Part shown: piece by piece, positions 1 to 10,990 of the stretch | How the letters are laid out: each line of letters starts with the position of its first letter | How positions within the stretch are numbered: position 1 is the stretch's first letter | Assembly: GCF_003945545.1 (NCBI RefSeq) | Contig: NZ_CP029617.1 | Location: 496,001-560,000 of the forward strand | Length of the DNA: 64,000 nt | Reading direction: 5' to 3' | Source of the DNA: Streptomyces sp. WAC 01529 | GTDB lineage: Bacteria > Actinomycetota > Actinomycetes > Streptomycetales > Streptomycetaceae | Made by a program: the position numbers and the translations under genes | Notes under the pieces: generated by a model | Told to the model about the DNA's origin: nothing | Seen by the model: the letters and a program-made list of their open reading frames with translations, nothing else | The model's database searches: none

Positions 1-2291
1 ACCTGGGTGTTCCACACGGGGGCGCCGATGGGCACCCGGTCGGCGCCCGGCACGTGCTGCCAGGCGGTGACCTCCACCGCCGCCTCGGTGGGTCCGTAGA
101 GGTTGTGGACCCCGCAGCCCGGCAGCACGCCGGAGACCTTGTTGGCCAGCGCGGCCGGGAACGCCTCGCCCGCGACTTCCATCCAGCGCAGGCTGGTGCA
201 CTCCTTCGCCGCCGGCTCGGTGATGAACACCTCCAGCAAGGACGGCACGAAGTCCGCGCCCGTCACCCGCTCCCGCTTGATCAGCTCCGCCAGATAGGCC
301 GGGTCGCGGCGGCCGTCGGGGCGTGCGATCACCACGGCGGCGCCCTTCTGCAGGGGCGCGAAGAGCTCCGGCACGGACACGTCGAAACTGGCGGACGTGC
401 TGAGGAGCACCCGGTCCTCGGCCGTGACGTCGAAGTGGGCGAGGCCCCACGCCAGCCGGTTCATGATCGACCGGTGGGACACCTGCACCCCCTTCGGCCC
501 GCCCGTGGAGCCGGAGGTGTAGATGACGTACGCCGCGTTGTCCGGCGACAGCGTCCGCTCCGGGTTCACCGTGGGGTGGCCCGATACCTCGGGAAGTGTG
601 CCGTCGAGCACCAGCAGCGGCTGCGCGCTCTCCAGCAGATGCCGCGCCCGGTCCTCGGGCAGGTCGGTGTCGATCGGCAGGTAGGCGGCGCCCGCCTTGA
701 CCACCGCGTAGACCGCCACCATCAGGTCGACCGAGCGCGGGACGCGCACCGCGACCAGCCGCTCGGGGCCCGCGCCCCGCTCGATCAGCCAGTGCGCCAG
801 CTGGTTGGCGCGCCGGTTGAACTCCGCGTACGACAGTCTCTCCTGCTCGCCGATGAGCGCCAGGCGGTCGGGGTCCCGCTCCACCTGCGCCTCGAACGCG
901 CCCGGCAGGGTGTCCGCGGCCACCCGACGCGCGGTGTCGTTGACCTCCCGGACCAGCCGCTCCCGCTCGCCCGCCGCCAGCACGTCGATGTCCCCGAGAC
1001 GCACGCTCGGGTCGGCGACCGCCTGGTGCAGGATGCGCACGAGCCGGTCGACGATGTCGACGGCCGTGGTGTGGTCGAACAGTTCCGCCGCGTACTCGAG
1101 CCGTCCGTAGGCGCGTCCGGACGCCTGCGGGACGATGTTGAAGAACAGGTCGAACTTCGCGGTGTCGGTGCCGGCGGGGGCGAGGGACGCCCGCAGGCCG
1201 GGCATCTCGATCTCCGGCCACACGAACTGCCAGGCGAGCATCACCTGGAAGAGCGGTTGGTAGGAGGTGGAACGTTCCAGGTCGAGCAGTTCCACCAGCC
1301 GCTCGAAGGGAACGTCCTGGTTGTCGTAGGCGGCGAGGGCCTTGTCCCGGACCTGCGCCACCAGATCGCCGAACGAGGGGTTCTTCGCGAGGTCGACGCG
1401 CAGCACCCAGGTGTTGACGAAGAACCCGATCAGGTCGGCCAGGGCCTCGTCGGTGCGGCCCTCGATCGGGCTGCCGATCGTCACGTCCTCGCCGGCCCCC
1501 AGCTTCTGCAGCAGCACCGCCAGCGCGGCCTGGACCACCATCGGGGCCGTGGCACCGCGTTCGGCGGCCAGCTTGCCGAGCCCGGCGACCAGGTCGGGTT
1601 CCATCAGGAAGTCGACGTGGCCGCCGTCGTAACCGGCCACCGCCGGCCGCGGCCGGTCCAGCGGCAGCTGCACCGGTTGCGGCACTTCGGCCAACTCCCG
1701 GCGCCAGTAGGCGATCTGCGGCGCGGCGACGCTCTCGCGGTCGCCGTCCTCGCCCAGCAGCTGCCGCTGCCACAGCGTGTAGTCCTTGTACTGCACCGGC
1801 AGGGGCGTCCACTGTGGCGCGTCCCCGCGGTGCCGGGCCGTGTAGGCCTCCACCAGGTCCCGCAGGAACGGTGCCATCGACGCCCCGTCCGCGGCGATGT
1901 GGTGGAACACGAACGTCAGGACGTGTTCCTTCGGGGAGAGACGGAAGACGAAGGTCCGCAGCGGGAGGTCGGCCTCCAGGTCGAAGCACTCGTTCGCCGC
2001 CCCGCTCATCGCGTCGTCCAGCTCCGCCGCGGCCACGTCGAGCACCCGGAACTGGACGTCCGCCTCCTGCGGGGCGAGGATCCGCTGCTCAGGTGTGCCG
2101 TCCGCGTTCTCGACGACCAGGGTGCGCAGGCTCTCGTGCCGGGTGACGACGTCCGTCACCGCCGCGGCCAGGGCCGCCGTGTCCAGCTCCCCGTCCAGGC
2201 GCAGCGCGAACGGGATGTTGTAGGTCGCGGACGAGCCTTCCAGACGGTGGAGGAACCACATCCGACGCTGGGCAAAGGACAACGGGATCAT
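1..2291 (-). CDS. NRPS, second megasynthetase of the leftward operon (N-terminal part; truncated by window edge)
   Basis: The frame reads leftward and stays open to base 1, so only about 763 N-terminal residues are visible. Residues 1-430 are a condensation domain beginning [13 protein letters not shown], with the active-site motif HHIAADGAS near residue 132. An adenylation domain begins near residue 458 and carries the A3 motif [14 protein letters not shown] near 595 and the A5 motif NLYGPTEA; the edge falls just after A5. My manual reading of the specificity pocket is D-V-P-D-E-A-L-V-E, which I do not recognise. The flanks are very like those of the Ser-type A domain in the preceding gene. 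The start ATG has an AGGAG ribosome site and lies 5 nt past the stop of the preceding NRPS, so translation is probably coupled. Substrate is unknown and the module end is unseen. Confidence 0.93.
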   Translation of the reverse strand, partial: MIPLSFAQRRMWFLHRLEGSSATYNIPFALRLDGELDTAALAAAVTDVVTRHESLRTLVVENADGTPEQRILAPQEADVQFRVLDVAAAELDDAMSGAANECFDLEADLPLRTFVFRLSPKEHVLTFVFHHIAADGASMAPFLRDLVEAYTARHRGDAPQWTPLPVQYKDYTLWQRQLLGEDGDRESVAAPQIAYWRRELAEVPQPVQLPLDRPRPAVAGYDGGHVDFLMEPDLVAGLGKLAAERGATAPMVVQAALAVLLQKLGAGEDVTIGSPIEGRTDEALADLIGFFVNTWVLRVDLAKNPSFGDLVAQVRDKALAAYDNQDVPFERLVELLDLERSTSYQPLFQVMLAWQFVWPEIEMPGLRASLAPAGTDTAKFDLFFNIVPQASGRAYGRLEYAAELFDHTTAVDIVDRLVRILHQAVADPSVRLGDIDVLAAGERERLVREVNDTARRVAADTLPGAFEAQVERDPDRLALIGEQERLSYAEFNRRANQLAHWLIERGAGPERLVAVRVPRSVDLMVAVYAVVKAGAAYLPIDTDLPEDRARHLLESAQPLLVLDGTLPEVSGHPTVNPERTLSPDNAAYVIYTSGSTGGPKGVQVSHRSIMNRLAWGLAHFDVTAEDRVLLSTSASFDVSVPELFAPLQKGAAVVIARPDGRRDPAYLAELIKRERVTGADFVPSLLEVFITEPAAKECTSLRWMEVAGEAFPAALANKVSGVLPGCGVHNLYGPTEAAVEVTAWQHVPGADRVPIGAPVWNTQ

Positions 2292-2296
2292 CGACG

Positions 2297-5200
2297 CTAC
2301 TCCTGTACGGTCATCTGTCGCAGCTGGGGGCGCTTCGAGCGGGCCGACTTCTTGATCGTCTCCGCCAGTTGGGCGACGGTCGGATTGCGGAACACCGTCG
2401 TGACTTTCACGTCGACGTCGAGCTCGTTGCGGATGCGGCCGATCAGCCGGGTGGCCAGCAGCGAATGCCCTCCGTGGTCGAAGAAGTCGATGTCGATGCC
2501 GACCTCCTCCACCCCGAGCAGCTCCGCGAAGAGCCGGCAGAGCACTTCCTCGTTGTGGTCGCGCGGTCCTCGCCCGGCGGCGAGTTCCGGCTGGTCGGGT
2601 GCGGGCAGCGCGTTGCGGTCGACCTTGCCGTTCGGCGTCACCGGAATGCTGTCGAGGAGCACCAGGTGGGCGGGGACCATGTAGTCGGGCAGATGGCGCT
2701 CCAGGTGAGCGCGCACCTCGCGGGTGAGCTGGGCGGGGCTGTGCCATCCGGCGGACGCCGGGGCCGCCGGGGGCGGGGGCGGGGCGTCGTGGCTGTCGCG
2801 GGTGGCGTACAGCTGGCTCATCCCGGTGCCCTCAAGGCCTTGCGGGGTCTCCACGACGACGTGGAAGCCCTTGGTCTCCAGCATCTTCGTCACGACCGCG
2901 ACCCGGTCGTCGACGTCGTGCACCTCGGCGACGACCTGGCGGATGATCGGCCAGTGCTCGGGCTCGATGCCGCGCAGGGCGGCCAGTTCGCTCTTCTCCG
3001 CGTCGACCTTCAGCACGTCCACCGCGGTGAGTCCGTTCTCCCGGATCACCTGTGACACGGTGCGCAGTTCCACGTCGACCCGTGTGCTCGCCAGCCGGTC
3101 GGCCAGCAGATCGGTCAGTTGGTCGTCCTCGACGGCGTTCGCACCGCGTTCGTTGGCGATGACCCGGCGCAGCGTCTCCTGCTCCGTCGCCTCGTCCGCG
3201 AACTGCCCCGACATCAGTGACATCTCGGGGTAGTAGGTGAACTCCGCGCGCCCGGGGGTGTCCGAGATGCCGCAGTCGGTCACCACGGCGTCCAGGCCGT
3301 GCAGCTGGGCGTTGATCCGGTAGAACTCGGCCGACTCGGGCATGGGCTCGACCGCGTACACCCGCACGTCGCGCGCCACCGACCCGGCCCACAGCCCGAA
3401 CATGCCGACGTGGCCGCCCACGTCGACGACGCACGCGCCGTCGTCGAAGGTCACCCCGCCGCGCGCGTACTCGCCCCGCTGGAAGATCTCGTCGTAGAGA
3501 TAGGAGATGTTCGACTTGTTGCGCCCGGCCACCAGCATGCCGTTGGGCAGTTCGTGCAGTTCGACGTCGGCCAGCCGCCCCGCCTTCTCCAGCTCGCGGT
3601 ACTCGGTCACGCCCGGCGCCGCCTCGGGGTCCACCACCAGGTATCCGGCCAGCTGCCGGTCGCCGGTGGCGTCCTCGCGGGCGATCACCGTGGCCTGGCG
3701 CACGGCGGGGTGGCGGGTCAACTGGCTCTCGATCTCGCCCAGTTCGATGCGGAATCCGCGGATCTTCACCTGGAAGTCGGAGCGCCCGACGTAGTCCAGT
3801 TCGCCGTCCGGGTTCCACCGCACGATGTCGCCGGTGCGGTACATCCGGGCTCCCACCTCGCCGTAGGGGCACGCCACGAACCGGTCCGCGGTCAGTGCGG
3901 CCTGACCGAGGTAGCCCCGCGCGAGTCCGGCGCCGGCGAGGTACAGCTCGCCGTCGACGCCGGGCGGCACCGGGCGCAGCGCCGCGTCCAGCACGTATAC
4001 CCGTGTGTTCCAGATCGGCAGGCCGATCGGCACGGGCCCGGAGCCCTCCGGCACACAGGTGTGGTGCGTCACGTCGACGGCGGCCTCGGTCGGGCCGTAC
4101 AGGTTGTGCAAGGCGACGGCCGGCAGGGTGCGCGCGAAGGCGTGCGCGGTCTCGCGGGGCAGGGCCTCGCCGCTGCAGAACACCCGGCGCAGCGGCTCGT
4201 CACAGCGGGCGGCGGCCGGTTCGGCCAGGAAGGCCTGGAGCATCGACGGCACGAAGTGGCAGGTGGTGACGGACTGCTCGCGGATCAGCCGGGCCAGGTA
4301 GGCCGGATCCTTGTGTCCGTCGGGCTCCGCGATCACCAGGGCCGCGCCTTCCTGGAGCGGCCAGAAGAACTCCCACACCGATACGTCGAACGACGACGGT
4401 GTCTTCTGCAGTACGCGGTCCTCGGGAGTGAGCCGGTACGTGTCCTGCATCCAGCGCAGCCGGTTGTTGATCGCCCGGTGCGACACCTGTACGCCCTTGG
4501 GGGTGCCGCTGGAGCCCGAGGTGTAGATGACGTACGCGGCGTTGTCCGGTGCGAGCGTGCGCCGCGGGTTCACCGTCGGGTATCCGGAGACGTCCGGGAG
4601 GCGTTCGTCGAGGACCAGCAGCGGTTTCGCGGCCTCCAGCATGTGGCGTACGCGGTCCTCGGGCAGGTCGCTGCCGACCGGCAGATAGGCCGCGCCCGCC
4701 TTGACCACCGCGTGCAGGGCCACCAGCAGGTCCACGGAGCGGGGAACCCGGACCGCGACGACCTGCTCGGGGCCCGCGCCGCGCTCGACCAGCCAGTGCG
4801 CCAGCTGGTTGGCACGCCGGTTGAGTTCGCCGTAGGTCAGCGTCTCCCGCTCCCCGATCAGTGCGAGGCGCTCGGGGCCGCGCTCCACCTGGGCCTCGAA
4901 GGCGCTCGGCAGGGTGTCGTCGGCGACCGGGTGTGCCGTGTCGTTGACCCGGGAGACCGTCCACTCCCGCTCCTCGTCGCTGAGCACCCCGATGGTGCCG
5001 ACGAGGACCGTCGGGTCGGTGCGCACCTGCTCCAGGACCCGGACGAGCCGGGCGGCGACCACCTCGGCCGCGTCGCGGTCGTAGAGGTTGTTCTGGTAGT
5101 CGATGGAGAGCCGCAGGTAGGGGTCGGCGGAGTTGAGGCTGAGCGGGTAGTGGGAGCCGGCGAACGGCCGGATGCCGTCGATCGTGAAGCCCGCCGAGGT

Positions 5201-8200
5201 GTTCGCGTCGACGATGCCCTCGCGGTCGATCGGGTAGTTCTCGAAGGCGATCATCGTGTCGAACAGGGCGGGCAGTCCGGCGTCGCGCTGGATGTCGGCA
5301 AGCCCGTAGGAGTGGTGGTCGAGCAGCGCGGTCTGGCGGTCCTGCAGCTCGGTGATGACGTCGGCGATGGTGCGGTCCGGTCGGCAGAACACCCTGATCG
5401 GCAGGGAGTTGACGAAGAGGCCGACCATCTCGTCCGAGCCGGGCAGCTCCGCCGGGCGGCCGTTGACGGCGGCCCCGAACACCACGTCCTGCTGCCCGGT
5501 CAGCTTCGAGAGCAGGATGCCCCACGCGCCTTGCAGGAGCGTGTTCAGGGTGACGCCGAACTCCGCGGCGCGCCGGGCGAGTTCACGCCCCTTGTCGATG
5601 CTCAGCGGTACCTCGACCCGCCCGAGCGCGGTCCCCGTTCCCTGGAGGGGAGCGTGCGGGGCGACCAGAGTCGGCTGGTCGAATCCGGCGAGTTCGGCGG
5701 CCCACCGGGCGGCGGACTCCTCCCGGTCCCGTGTGGCCAGCCAGGCCAGGTAGTCGCCGTAGCTCCGGACCGGAGCGAGTTCGCCGGTCCCGGAGTACAG
5801 CTGGATCAGGTCCTTGAACACCAACGGCGACGACCAGCCGTCGAACACGGTGTGGTGCGCCGTGATGATGAGTTTGGCCCGTCGCGGTCCGCAGGTGAGC
5901 AGAGCCAGCCGGAACAGTGGCGGCCTGGTGGGGTCGAGGCGGTCGGCCCGGTCGTCGGCGAGGGCCCTGTCGAGCGCCGCGTCCTGCTCGGCTTCGCTGT
6001 GGCCGGTCAGGTCGACGTGCCGCCAGGGTACGGCGACGTGCTCCGCGACGACCTGCACCGGGTCGCCGCCCGCCGCGGTGAAGAACGCGGCGCGCAGGTT
6101 CGGGTACCGGTCGAGGAGCGCCTGCCCGGCCGCCCGCATGCGCGCCGGGTCCACGTGTCCGGACAGATGCAGGACGAACTGCATGTGGTAGACGTCGAAG
6201 GAGCCGTCGGCGACCGCGGCCTGGAACTGGATGCCGGACTGCCCGGACGACTGCGGCCAGATCTCGACGAGCCGTCCGTAGCGCTTCTCCCAGCTCTCGA
6301 TCTCGTCCTGCCGCACCGAGACCAGCGGGGTGTCCGAGGGCGTGAGCCCGCCGGCATCCGGGCGCGCCGCGTGCGCGGCCATGCCGTGCAGCACGTCGAC
6401 CCACAGATCGGCCAGTTCGGTGATCCGCTCCCGGGAGAGGACCCCGGTGGGGAACATGAAGACGGTCTGCAGGCGGGTGCCGTCGGCGGTGTCCGTGGCG
6501 ACCGAGTTGACCTCCAGGGCGGAGAGCGCGGGCAGGTCGGGGTCGGACGCCGGGAGCAGGTCGGCGGACCATGCCGCCGGTCCCCAGCCGTCCGCGCGCA
6601 GGTGCTCGGGCACGTCGGTGCCGGAGATCCGGCCGAGGTAGTTGAACCCGATCTGCGGCGCCGGGTACCCGGCGAGCCGCGGGGCGGTCTCCGGGTTCAG
6701 ATGGCGCAGCAGTCCGTAGCCCACGCCCTTGTCCGGAATGCCGCGCAGCTGCTCCTTGACCAGCTTGATCGCCTTGCCGGCCGCGGGCCCCCCGGCCAGT
6801 ACGTCGGCCAGGTCCACCCCGGCGACGTCGACCCGCGCCGGGTACATGCTGGTGAACCATCCGACGGTCCGGGAGAGGTCGGCCCCGGGGACGACGTCCT
6901 CCGTACGCCCGTGGCCTTCCAGCCGGATCAGGGTCGAGCGGTCCGCGCCGCGCCACCGGTTCACCGCAAGGGCGAGCGCGGCGAGCAGCACGTCGGTCCC
7001 GGTTCCCCTGAAGGCCGCGGGCAGCCTGGTCAGCACCGCCTCGGTGACGTCGGCGGGCAGGTGCACGCGCACGGTGTCGACGGTGGACATCACATCCACC
7101 GCCGGGTCGAACGCCCGCGTGCCCAGCGGGGGGTTCGGCGCCTCCAGCAGGTCCCGCCAGTACGTCAGTTCAGCTTCCCGCTCCGGGGAGAGCGCCTCGG
7201 TCTCCAGCGCCGAGGCCCAGCGGCGGGCGGACGTCCCGACCGCGGGCAGCTCCGGCGTCCGGCCCGCCCGGACCTGTTGCCATGCCTCGGCCAGGTCCGA
7301 CATGAGGATCCGCCAGGAGACCCCGTCCACCACGAGGTGGTGCAGTACGGCGAGGAGTCGGCCCGCGCCCGACTCGGCGGCGAACCACACGAAGTCCGCC
7401 ATGGTCCCGGCGGCCGGGTCAAGTCGTCCGACGGCGGCGTCCAGCTCCGCCTTGCCCGCCTCCAGCAGGTGCGGCTCCTCCCACCGGCCGTCGCAGTCGA
7501 CGCGGTGGATCAGGTCCGCCGCCCGCACGCAGCCCCGCGGACGGACGACGAGGGAGGGCTCGTCGCCGCGCACCAGCTGGGCGCGCAGGAGGTCGTGCCG
7601 GTCGAGTACGGCGTCCAGCGTCGCGGCGAGCCCGCTCGCGTCGATGCCCACGGGCAGTTCGAGCACCATCGCCATGGCGAACCGGTCCGTCCCGCCGCCG
7701 TGCCCGAACACCTCCCGGGCCACGGGCTGCAACGGCATCGGACCGACGCCGCCGCCCTCCTCCTCCGCGAGCACGGGCACCCGGTCCCGGCGGGTGGCGG
7801 CCACCTCGGCGAGGCGCGCCGCCGTGCGGCACTCGAAGACCTCCCGGGTGGTGAGCTCAAGGCCCCGGGCCCGGGCCCGCGCGACCACCTGGAGGGAGCG
7901 CAGGCTGTCCCCGCCCACGGCGAAGAAGTCGTCGTCGGCACCGACCCGGTCCACGCCGAGTACGTCCGCGTAGGCGGCGGTGATGATCGCCTCGGCCTCG
8001 TTGCGCGGTGCCCGGTAGCTCTCGCCCGTGAACTCCGGTTCGGGCAGGGCCGCGCGGTCCAGCTTGCCGGTCGAGGTGAGCGGCATCCGGCCGAGGACCA
8101 CGAAGGCCGACGGGACCATGTAGTCGGGCAGGCGTGCCGCGACGAACTTGCGCAGCTCGGCGGCCGAGGCACCGGCCAGCACGTCCACGTCGCCGATGCC

Positions 8201-10948
8201 ACCGGCGCCGTCGTCACCGACGCCGCCCTCACCGGCGTACACCACGTACGCGACGAGCCGCCGTCCGCCCGAGGGCGTCTCCCGGCTGACCACCACCGCC
8301 TGGCCCACCGCGGGGTGCTGCATGCACGCGGCCTCGACCTCGGCCGTCTCGATGCGGAAGCCGCGCACCTTCACCTGGCCGTCGGCCCTGCCGACGCACT
8401 CCAGTTCGCCCCGCGCGTTGCGGCGGGCGAGGTCACCCGTGCGGTACATCCGCTCGCCCGGCGCCCCGAACGGGTTCGCCACGTAGCGTTCGGCGGTCAG
8501 GTCCGGGCGTCCGTGGTAGCCGCGCCCCAGGCAGGTCCCGACCACGTACAGCTCGCCGACCACGCCCTGCGGCACCGGGGCGAGCCCCGGGCCCAGCACG
8601 TAGGCCCGCATGTTGCCCAGCGGGGTTCCGATCGGCGCGACCTCGCTCTGCGCCCATTCCTCGGAGGCCGGGAGGGAGTACGTGGTGGCGTAGAAGCTCT
8701 CGCTCTGCCCGTAGGAGTTGACGATCTGCACCCCGGGCAGGGCCTCGCGCACCTCCCGCACCAGCCGGGCCGGGAGCACGTCACCGGCGAAGACGACCGT
8801 GCGCACGTCGGGTGCCTTCTCCAGGTGACTGATGAGTTCCCCGAAGACCGAGGGGACCGCGCTGATCACATGGCCGTCCCAGGAGTCCCGCTCGGCGAGG
8901 GCCAGCGCGTTCGGCACCACCTCGGCCGTGCCGCCGGTGGACAGGGTGGTCAGCAGCTCGAAGACCGAGACGTCGAAGTTGATTGAGGTGGCGGCCAGCA
9001 TGCGCCACCCGGGCGGCGCGTCCAGGACGCGCACCAGCTCCCGCACTCCGTTGACGACGTTGCGGTGGGTGATCGCCGCGCCCTTCGGCTTGCCCGTGGA
9101 GCCGGAGGTGTACATGACGTACGCCAGGTTGTCCGGACCGAGCGGTGCGACCCGGGCCGCGTCGTCCAGCGGCTCCTCGGAAGAGGGCCACCGCTCGCGG
9201 TGGTCCAGGTGGATGGCCGACATGCCGTTCTGCGGCAGGTCCTGCCAGGTCTCGGTGTCGGTGACCACGAACCGCGCGGCCGCCTCGGACAGTACGGTCT
9301 CCGCCCGCGCGCCGAGGTAGCCCGGGTCCATCGGCAGGTACGCGGCACCGGACTTGAGGATGCCCAGCAGGCCGACGACCAGGTCCTCGGTGCGGGGCAG
9401 CGCCAGTACCACCAGGTCCTCGGGCCCGGCGCCCCGCCGCACCAGCTCCCGCGCCACGCCGTTCGCCCGCTCGTCGAGTTGCCGGTAGGTCAGTGTGCGG
9501 TCGCCGCAGACGATCGCCGGGGCGTCCGGGGTCCTGGCGACCTGGTCTTCGAACAGCTCCGGGATCGTCAGCTCGGGCACCGCCGTGGCGGTGTCGTTGA
9601 ACCGGTTGAGCACCTGGTCCCGTTCGGCCGCGTCGAGCACGTCGATGCCGCCGGTCCCGCGCCCAGGGTCGGCCACGAGCCGGCCGAGGACGCGCACGAA
9701 CCGGTGTGCGATGTCCTCGGCCGTGGTCCTGTCGAACAGGTCGGTGGCGTACTCCAGACGGCAGCGCGCTCCGCCCGAGCCGTTCGGGATGATGTCGAAG
9801 AAGAGGTCGAACTTGGCCGTCCTCGTCTCCAGCCTCTCGGCCCGGGCGTCGAGGCCGGGGAACTCCATCCGCGGCACGGGCGGCTGCCAGGCGAGCATCA
9901 CCTGGAAGAACGGGTTGTAGGCGGTTGACCTGTCCGGGTTGAGGAGCTCCACCAGCCGCTCGAAGGGCATGTCCTGGTTGTCGTACGCGGCGAGCGCCCG
10001 GTCCCGCACCCGCTGGAGCACCTGGCGGAAGGTGGGGTTCCCGGAGAGGTCGACGCGCAGCACCCAGGTGTTGACGAAGAAGCCGACGAGGTCCCGCAGC
10101 TCCTCGTCGGTGCGGCCCGCGATCGGTGCGCCGATCGGCACGTCGTCACCGCAGCCGAGGTGGTGCAGGAGGACCGCGAGCGCGGAGTGCATGACCATGG
10201 AGACCGTGGTGTCCGCCTGGGCGGCCAGCTGCTCCACGGACCGCAGCAGATCGGGGTCGATGGAGAAGGGGACCATGTCGCCGCGGTGGCTCATCGCCTT
10301 GGGGCGCCGGCGGTCGGTGGGTATGGCCAGCGGCTGGGCCAGATCGGCCAGCGTCTGCCGCCAGTACTCCAGTTGCCTCGCCGCCAGGCTCTGCGGGTCG
10401 GACTCGTCGCCGAGCATGTCCCGCTGCCACAGCGTGTAGTCCGCGTACTGCACCGGAAGCGGCTCCCACGCCGGGGCCCGGCCCTCGGTGCGGGCCGCGT
10501 AGGCCATCAGGAGGTCGCGGAAGAGCGGCCCGAAGGACTCCCCGTCCACGGCGATGTGGTGCATCACCAGCACCATGGTGTGCTCGCGCGGTCCGCGTCG
10601 CAGCAGCCTGGCGCGGACCGGCACGTCGGCGGCGAGGTCGAAGGTGGCGGTGGCCACCTCATCGACGGCCGCAGGCTCCGCTTCCTCCGTGACCTCGACG
10701 ACCGGCAGGTCGAACGGCCTGCTGTCGAAGGGGAGCACCTGCTGGTGCGGAACGCCGTCGTCATCCTCGACGATCACCGTACGAAGGGCCTCGTGCCGGT
10801 CGATGACATCGCGGAGCGCCGACTCCAGGGCGCCCACGTCCAGTTCGCCGGTCAGCCGCAGGGCGAAAGCGCCGTTGTACGTCGGCGAAGGGCCTTCGAA
10901 CCGGTCCACGAACCACAGTCGGCGCTGCGCGAACGACAACGGAATCAT
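2297..10948 (-). CDS. NRPS, C-A-T-E-C-A(MT)-T dimodule; candidate D-piperazate and O-methylserine modules
   Basis: This 2883-residue megasynthetase elongates a peptide by two residues. Approximate domains: C1 1-430 (HHIAVDGES near 132); A1 459-960 ([14 protein letters not shown] near 612); T1 with FFAVGGDSL near 1009; epimerization 1060-1525 (HHLVVDGVS near 1205, [15 protein letters not shown]); C2 from about 1546 with [10 protein letters not shown] near 1702, as expected downstream of an E domain; A2 from 2011 ([14 protein letters not shown] near 2144); an embedded methyltransferase about 2446-2715; the A10 motif NGKVDR near 2775; T2 with [11 protein letters not shown] near 2826. There is no thioesterase, so the chain passes on to the next gene. 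The A1 pocket reads D-V-F-S-V-A-S-Y-A, which I associate with piperazate-type domains. The A2 pocket reads D-V-W-H-F-S-L-V-D, a serine code. ATG follows a GGAGGAA site. Domain calls are firm; substrates are inference. Confidence 0.96.
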   Translation of the reverse strand: MIPLSFAQRRLWFVDRFEGPSPTYNGAFALRLTGELDVGALESALRDVIDRHEALRTVIVEDDDGVPHQQVLPFDSRPFDLPVVEVTEEAEPAAVDEVATATFDLAADVPVRARLLRRGPREHTMVLVMHHIAVDGESFGPLFRDLLMAYAARTEGRAPAWEPLPVQYADYTLWQRDMLGDESDPQSLAARQLEYWRQTLADLAQPLAIPTDRRRPKAMSHRGDMVPFSIDPDLLRSVEQLAAQADTTVSMVMHSALAVLLHHLGCGDDVPIGAPIAGRTDEELRDLVGFFVNTWVLRVDLSGNPTFRQVLQRVRDRALAAYDNQDMPFERLVELLNPDRSTAYNPFFQVMLAWQPPVPRMEFPGLDARAERLETRTAKFDLFFDIIPNGSGGARCRLEYATDLFDRTTAEDIAHRFVRVLGRLVADPGRGTGGIDVLDAAERDQVLNRFNDTATAVPELTIPELFEDQVARTPDAPAIVCGDRTLTYRQLDERANGVARELVRRGAGPEDLVVLALPRTEDLVVGLLGILKSGAAYLPMDPGYLGARAETVLSEAAARFVVTDTETWQDLPQNGMSAIHLDHRERWPSSEEPLDDAARVAPLGPDNLAYVMYTSGSTGKPKGAAITHRNVVNGVRELVRVLDAPPGWRMLAATSINFDVSVFELLTTLSTGGTAEVVPNALALAERDSWDGHVISAVPSVFGELISHLEKAPDVRTVVFAGDVLPARLVREVREALPGVQIVNSYGQSESFYATTYSLPASEEWAQSEVAPIGTPLGNMRAYVLGPGLAPVPQGVVGELYVVGTCLGRGYHGRPDLTAERYVANPFGAPGERMYRTGDLARRNARGELECVGRADGQVKVRGFRIETAEVEAACMQHPAVGQAVVVSRETPSGGRRLVAYVVYAGEGGVGDDGAGGIGDVDVLAGASAAELRKFVAARLPDYMVPSAFVVLGRMPLTSTGKLDRAALPEPEFTGESYRAPRNEAEAIITAAYADVLGVDRVGADDDFFAVGGDSLRSLQVVARARARGLELTTREVFECRTAARLAEVAATRRDRVPVLAEEEGGGVGPMPLQPVAREVFGHGGGTDRFAMAMVLELPVGIDASGLAATLDAVLDRHDLLRAQLVRGDEPSLVVRPRGCVRAADLIHRVDCDGRWEEPHLLEAGKAELDAAVGRLDPAAGTMADFVWFAAESGAGRLLAVLHHLVVDGVSWRILMSDLAEAWQQVRAGRTPELPAVGTSARRWASALETEALSPEREAELTYWRDLLEAPNPPLGTRAFDPAVDVMSTVDTVRVHLPADVTEAVLTRLPAAFRGTGTDVLLAALALAVNRWRGADRSTLIRLEGHGRTEDVVPGADLSRTVGWFTSMYPARVDVAGVDLADVLAGGPAAGKAIKLVKEQLRGIPDKGVGYGLLRHLNPETAPRLAGYPAPQIGFNYLGRISGTDVPEHLRADGWGPAAWSADLLPASDPDLPALSALEVNSVATDTADGTRLQTVFMFPTGVLSRERITELADLWVDVLHGMAAHAARPDAGGLTPSDTPLVSVRQDEIESWEKRYGRLVEIWPQSSGQSGIQFQAAVADGSFDVYHMQFVLHLSGHVDPARMRAAGQALLDRYPNLRAAFFTAAGGDPVQVVAEHVAVPWRHVDLTGHSEAEQDAALDRALADDRADRLDPTRPPLFRLALLTCGPRRAKLIITAHHTVFDGWSSPLVFKDLIQLYSGTGELAPVRSYGDYLAWLATRDREESAARWAAELAGFDQPTLVAPHAPLQGTGTALGRVEVPLSIDKGRELARRAAEFGVTLNTLLQGAWGILLSKLTGQQDVVFGAAVNGRPAELPGSDEMVGLFVNSLPIRVFCRPDRTIADVITELQDRQTALLDHHSYGLADIQRDAGLPALFDTMIAFENYPIDREGIVDANTSAGFTIDGIRPFAGSHYPLSLNSADPYLRLSIDYQNNLYDRDAAEVVAARLVRVLEQVRTDPTVLVGTIGVLSDEEREWTVSRVNDTAHPVADDTLPSAFEAQVERGPERLALIGERETLTYGELNRRANQLAHWLVERGAGPEQVVAVRVPRSVDLLVALHAVVKAGAAYLPVGSDLPEDRVRHMLEAAKPLLVLDERLPDVSGYPTVNPRRTLAPDNAAYVIYTSGSSGTPKGVQVSHRAINNRLRWMQDTYRLTPEDRVLQKTPSSFDVSVWEFFWPLQEGAALVIAEPDGHKDPAYLARLIREQSVTTCHFVPSMLQAFLAEPAAARCDEPLRRVFCSGEALPRETAHAFARTLPAVALHNLYGPTEAAVDVTHHTCVPEGSGPVPIGLPIWNTRVYVLDAALRPVPPGVDGELYLAGAGLARGYLGQAALTADRFVACPYGEVGARMYRTGDIVRWNPDGELDYVGRSDFQVKIRGFRIELGEIESQLTRHPAVRQATVIAREDATGDRQLAGYLVVDPEAAPGVTEYRELEKAGRLADVELHELPNGMLVAGRNKSNISYLYDEIFQRGEYARGGVTFDDGACVVDVGGHVGMFGLWAGSVARDVRVYAVEPMPESAEFYRINAQLHGLDAVVTDCGISDTPGRAEFTYYPEMSLMSGQFADEATEQETLRRVIANERGANAVEDDQLTDLLADRLASTRVDVELRTVSQVIRENGLTAVDVLKVDAEKSELAALRGIEPEHWPIIRQVVAEVHDVDDRVAVVTKMLETKGFHVVVETPQGLEGTGMSQLYATRDSHDAPPPPPAAPASAGWHSPAQLTREVRAHLERHLPDYMVPAHLVLLDSIPVTPNGKVDRNALPAPDQPELAAGRGPRDHNEEVLCRLFAELLGVEEVGIDIDFFDHGGHSLLATRLIGRIRNELDVDVKVTTVFRNPTVAQLAETIKKSARSKRPQLRQMTVQE
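2800..3612 (-). other. FkbM-like methyltransferase domain interrupting the Ser-type A domain
   Basis: About 270 residues sit between the A8 region ([11 protein letters not shown]) and the A9 motif (LPDYMVP) of the second adenylation domain. They carry a SAM-binding signature [11 protein letters not shown] followed by [17 protein letters not shown], and [16 protein letters not shown] further on, which looks like the FkbM methyltransferase family and unlike the usual backbone N-methyltransferase insert. Interrupted A domains with inserts at A8-A9 are known to methylate the loaded amino acid. With a serine pocket the likeliest product is O-methylserine on the carrier. N-methylation cannot be excluded from sequence alone. 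Confidence 0.85.
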
Positions 10949-10990
10949 TGTTCCTCCAAATCGATGGAGCCACCAGGGAGCGCTCCGCCC

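Noticed and set aside
54..8986. Very long plus-strand open frames opposite the NRPS genes
   Set aside because: They are antisense to clear NRPS domains, rich in Arg/Gly/Val/His repeats and lack any motif; long shadow frames are expected in such GC-rich coding DNA.
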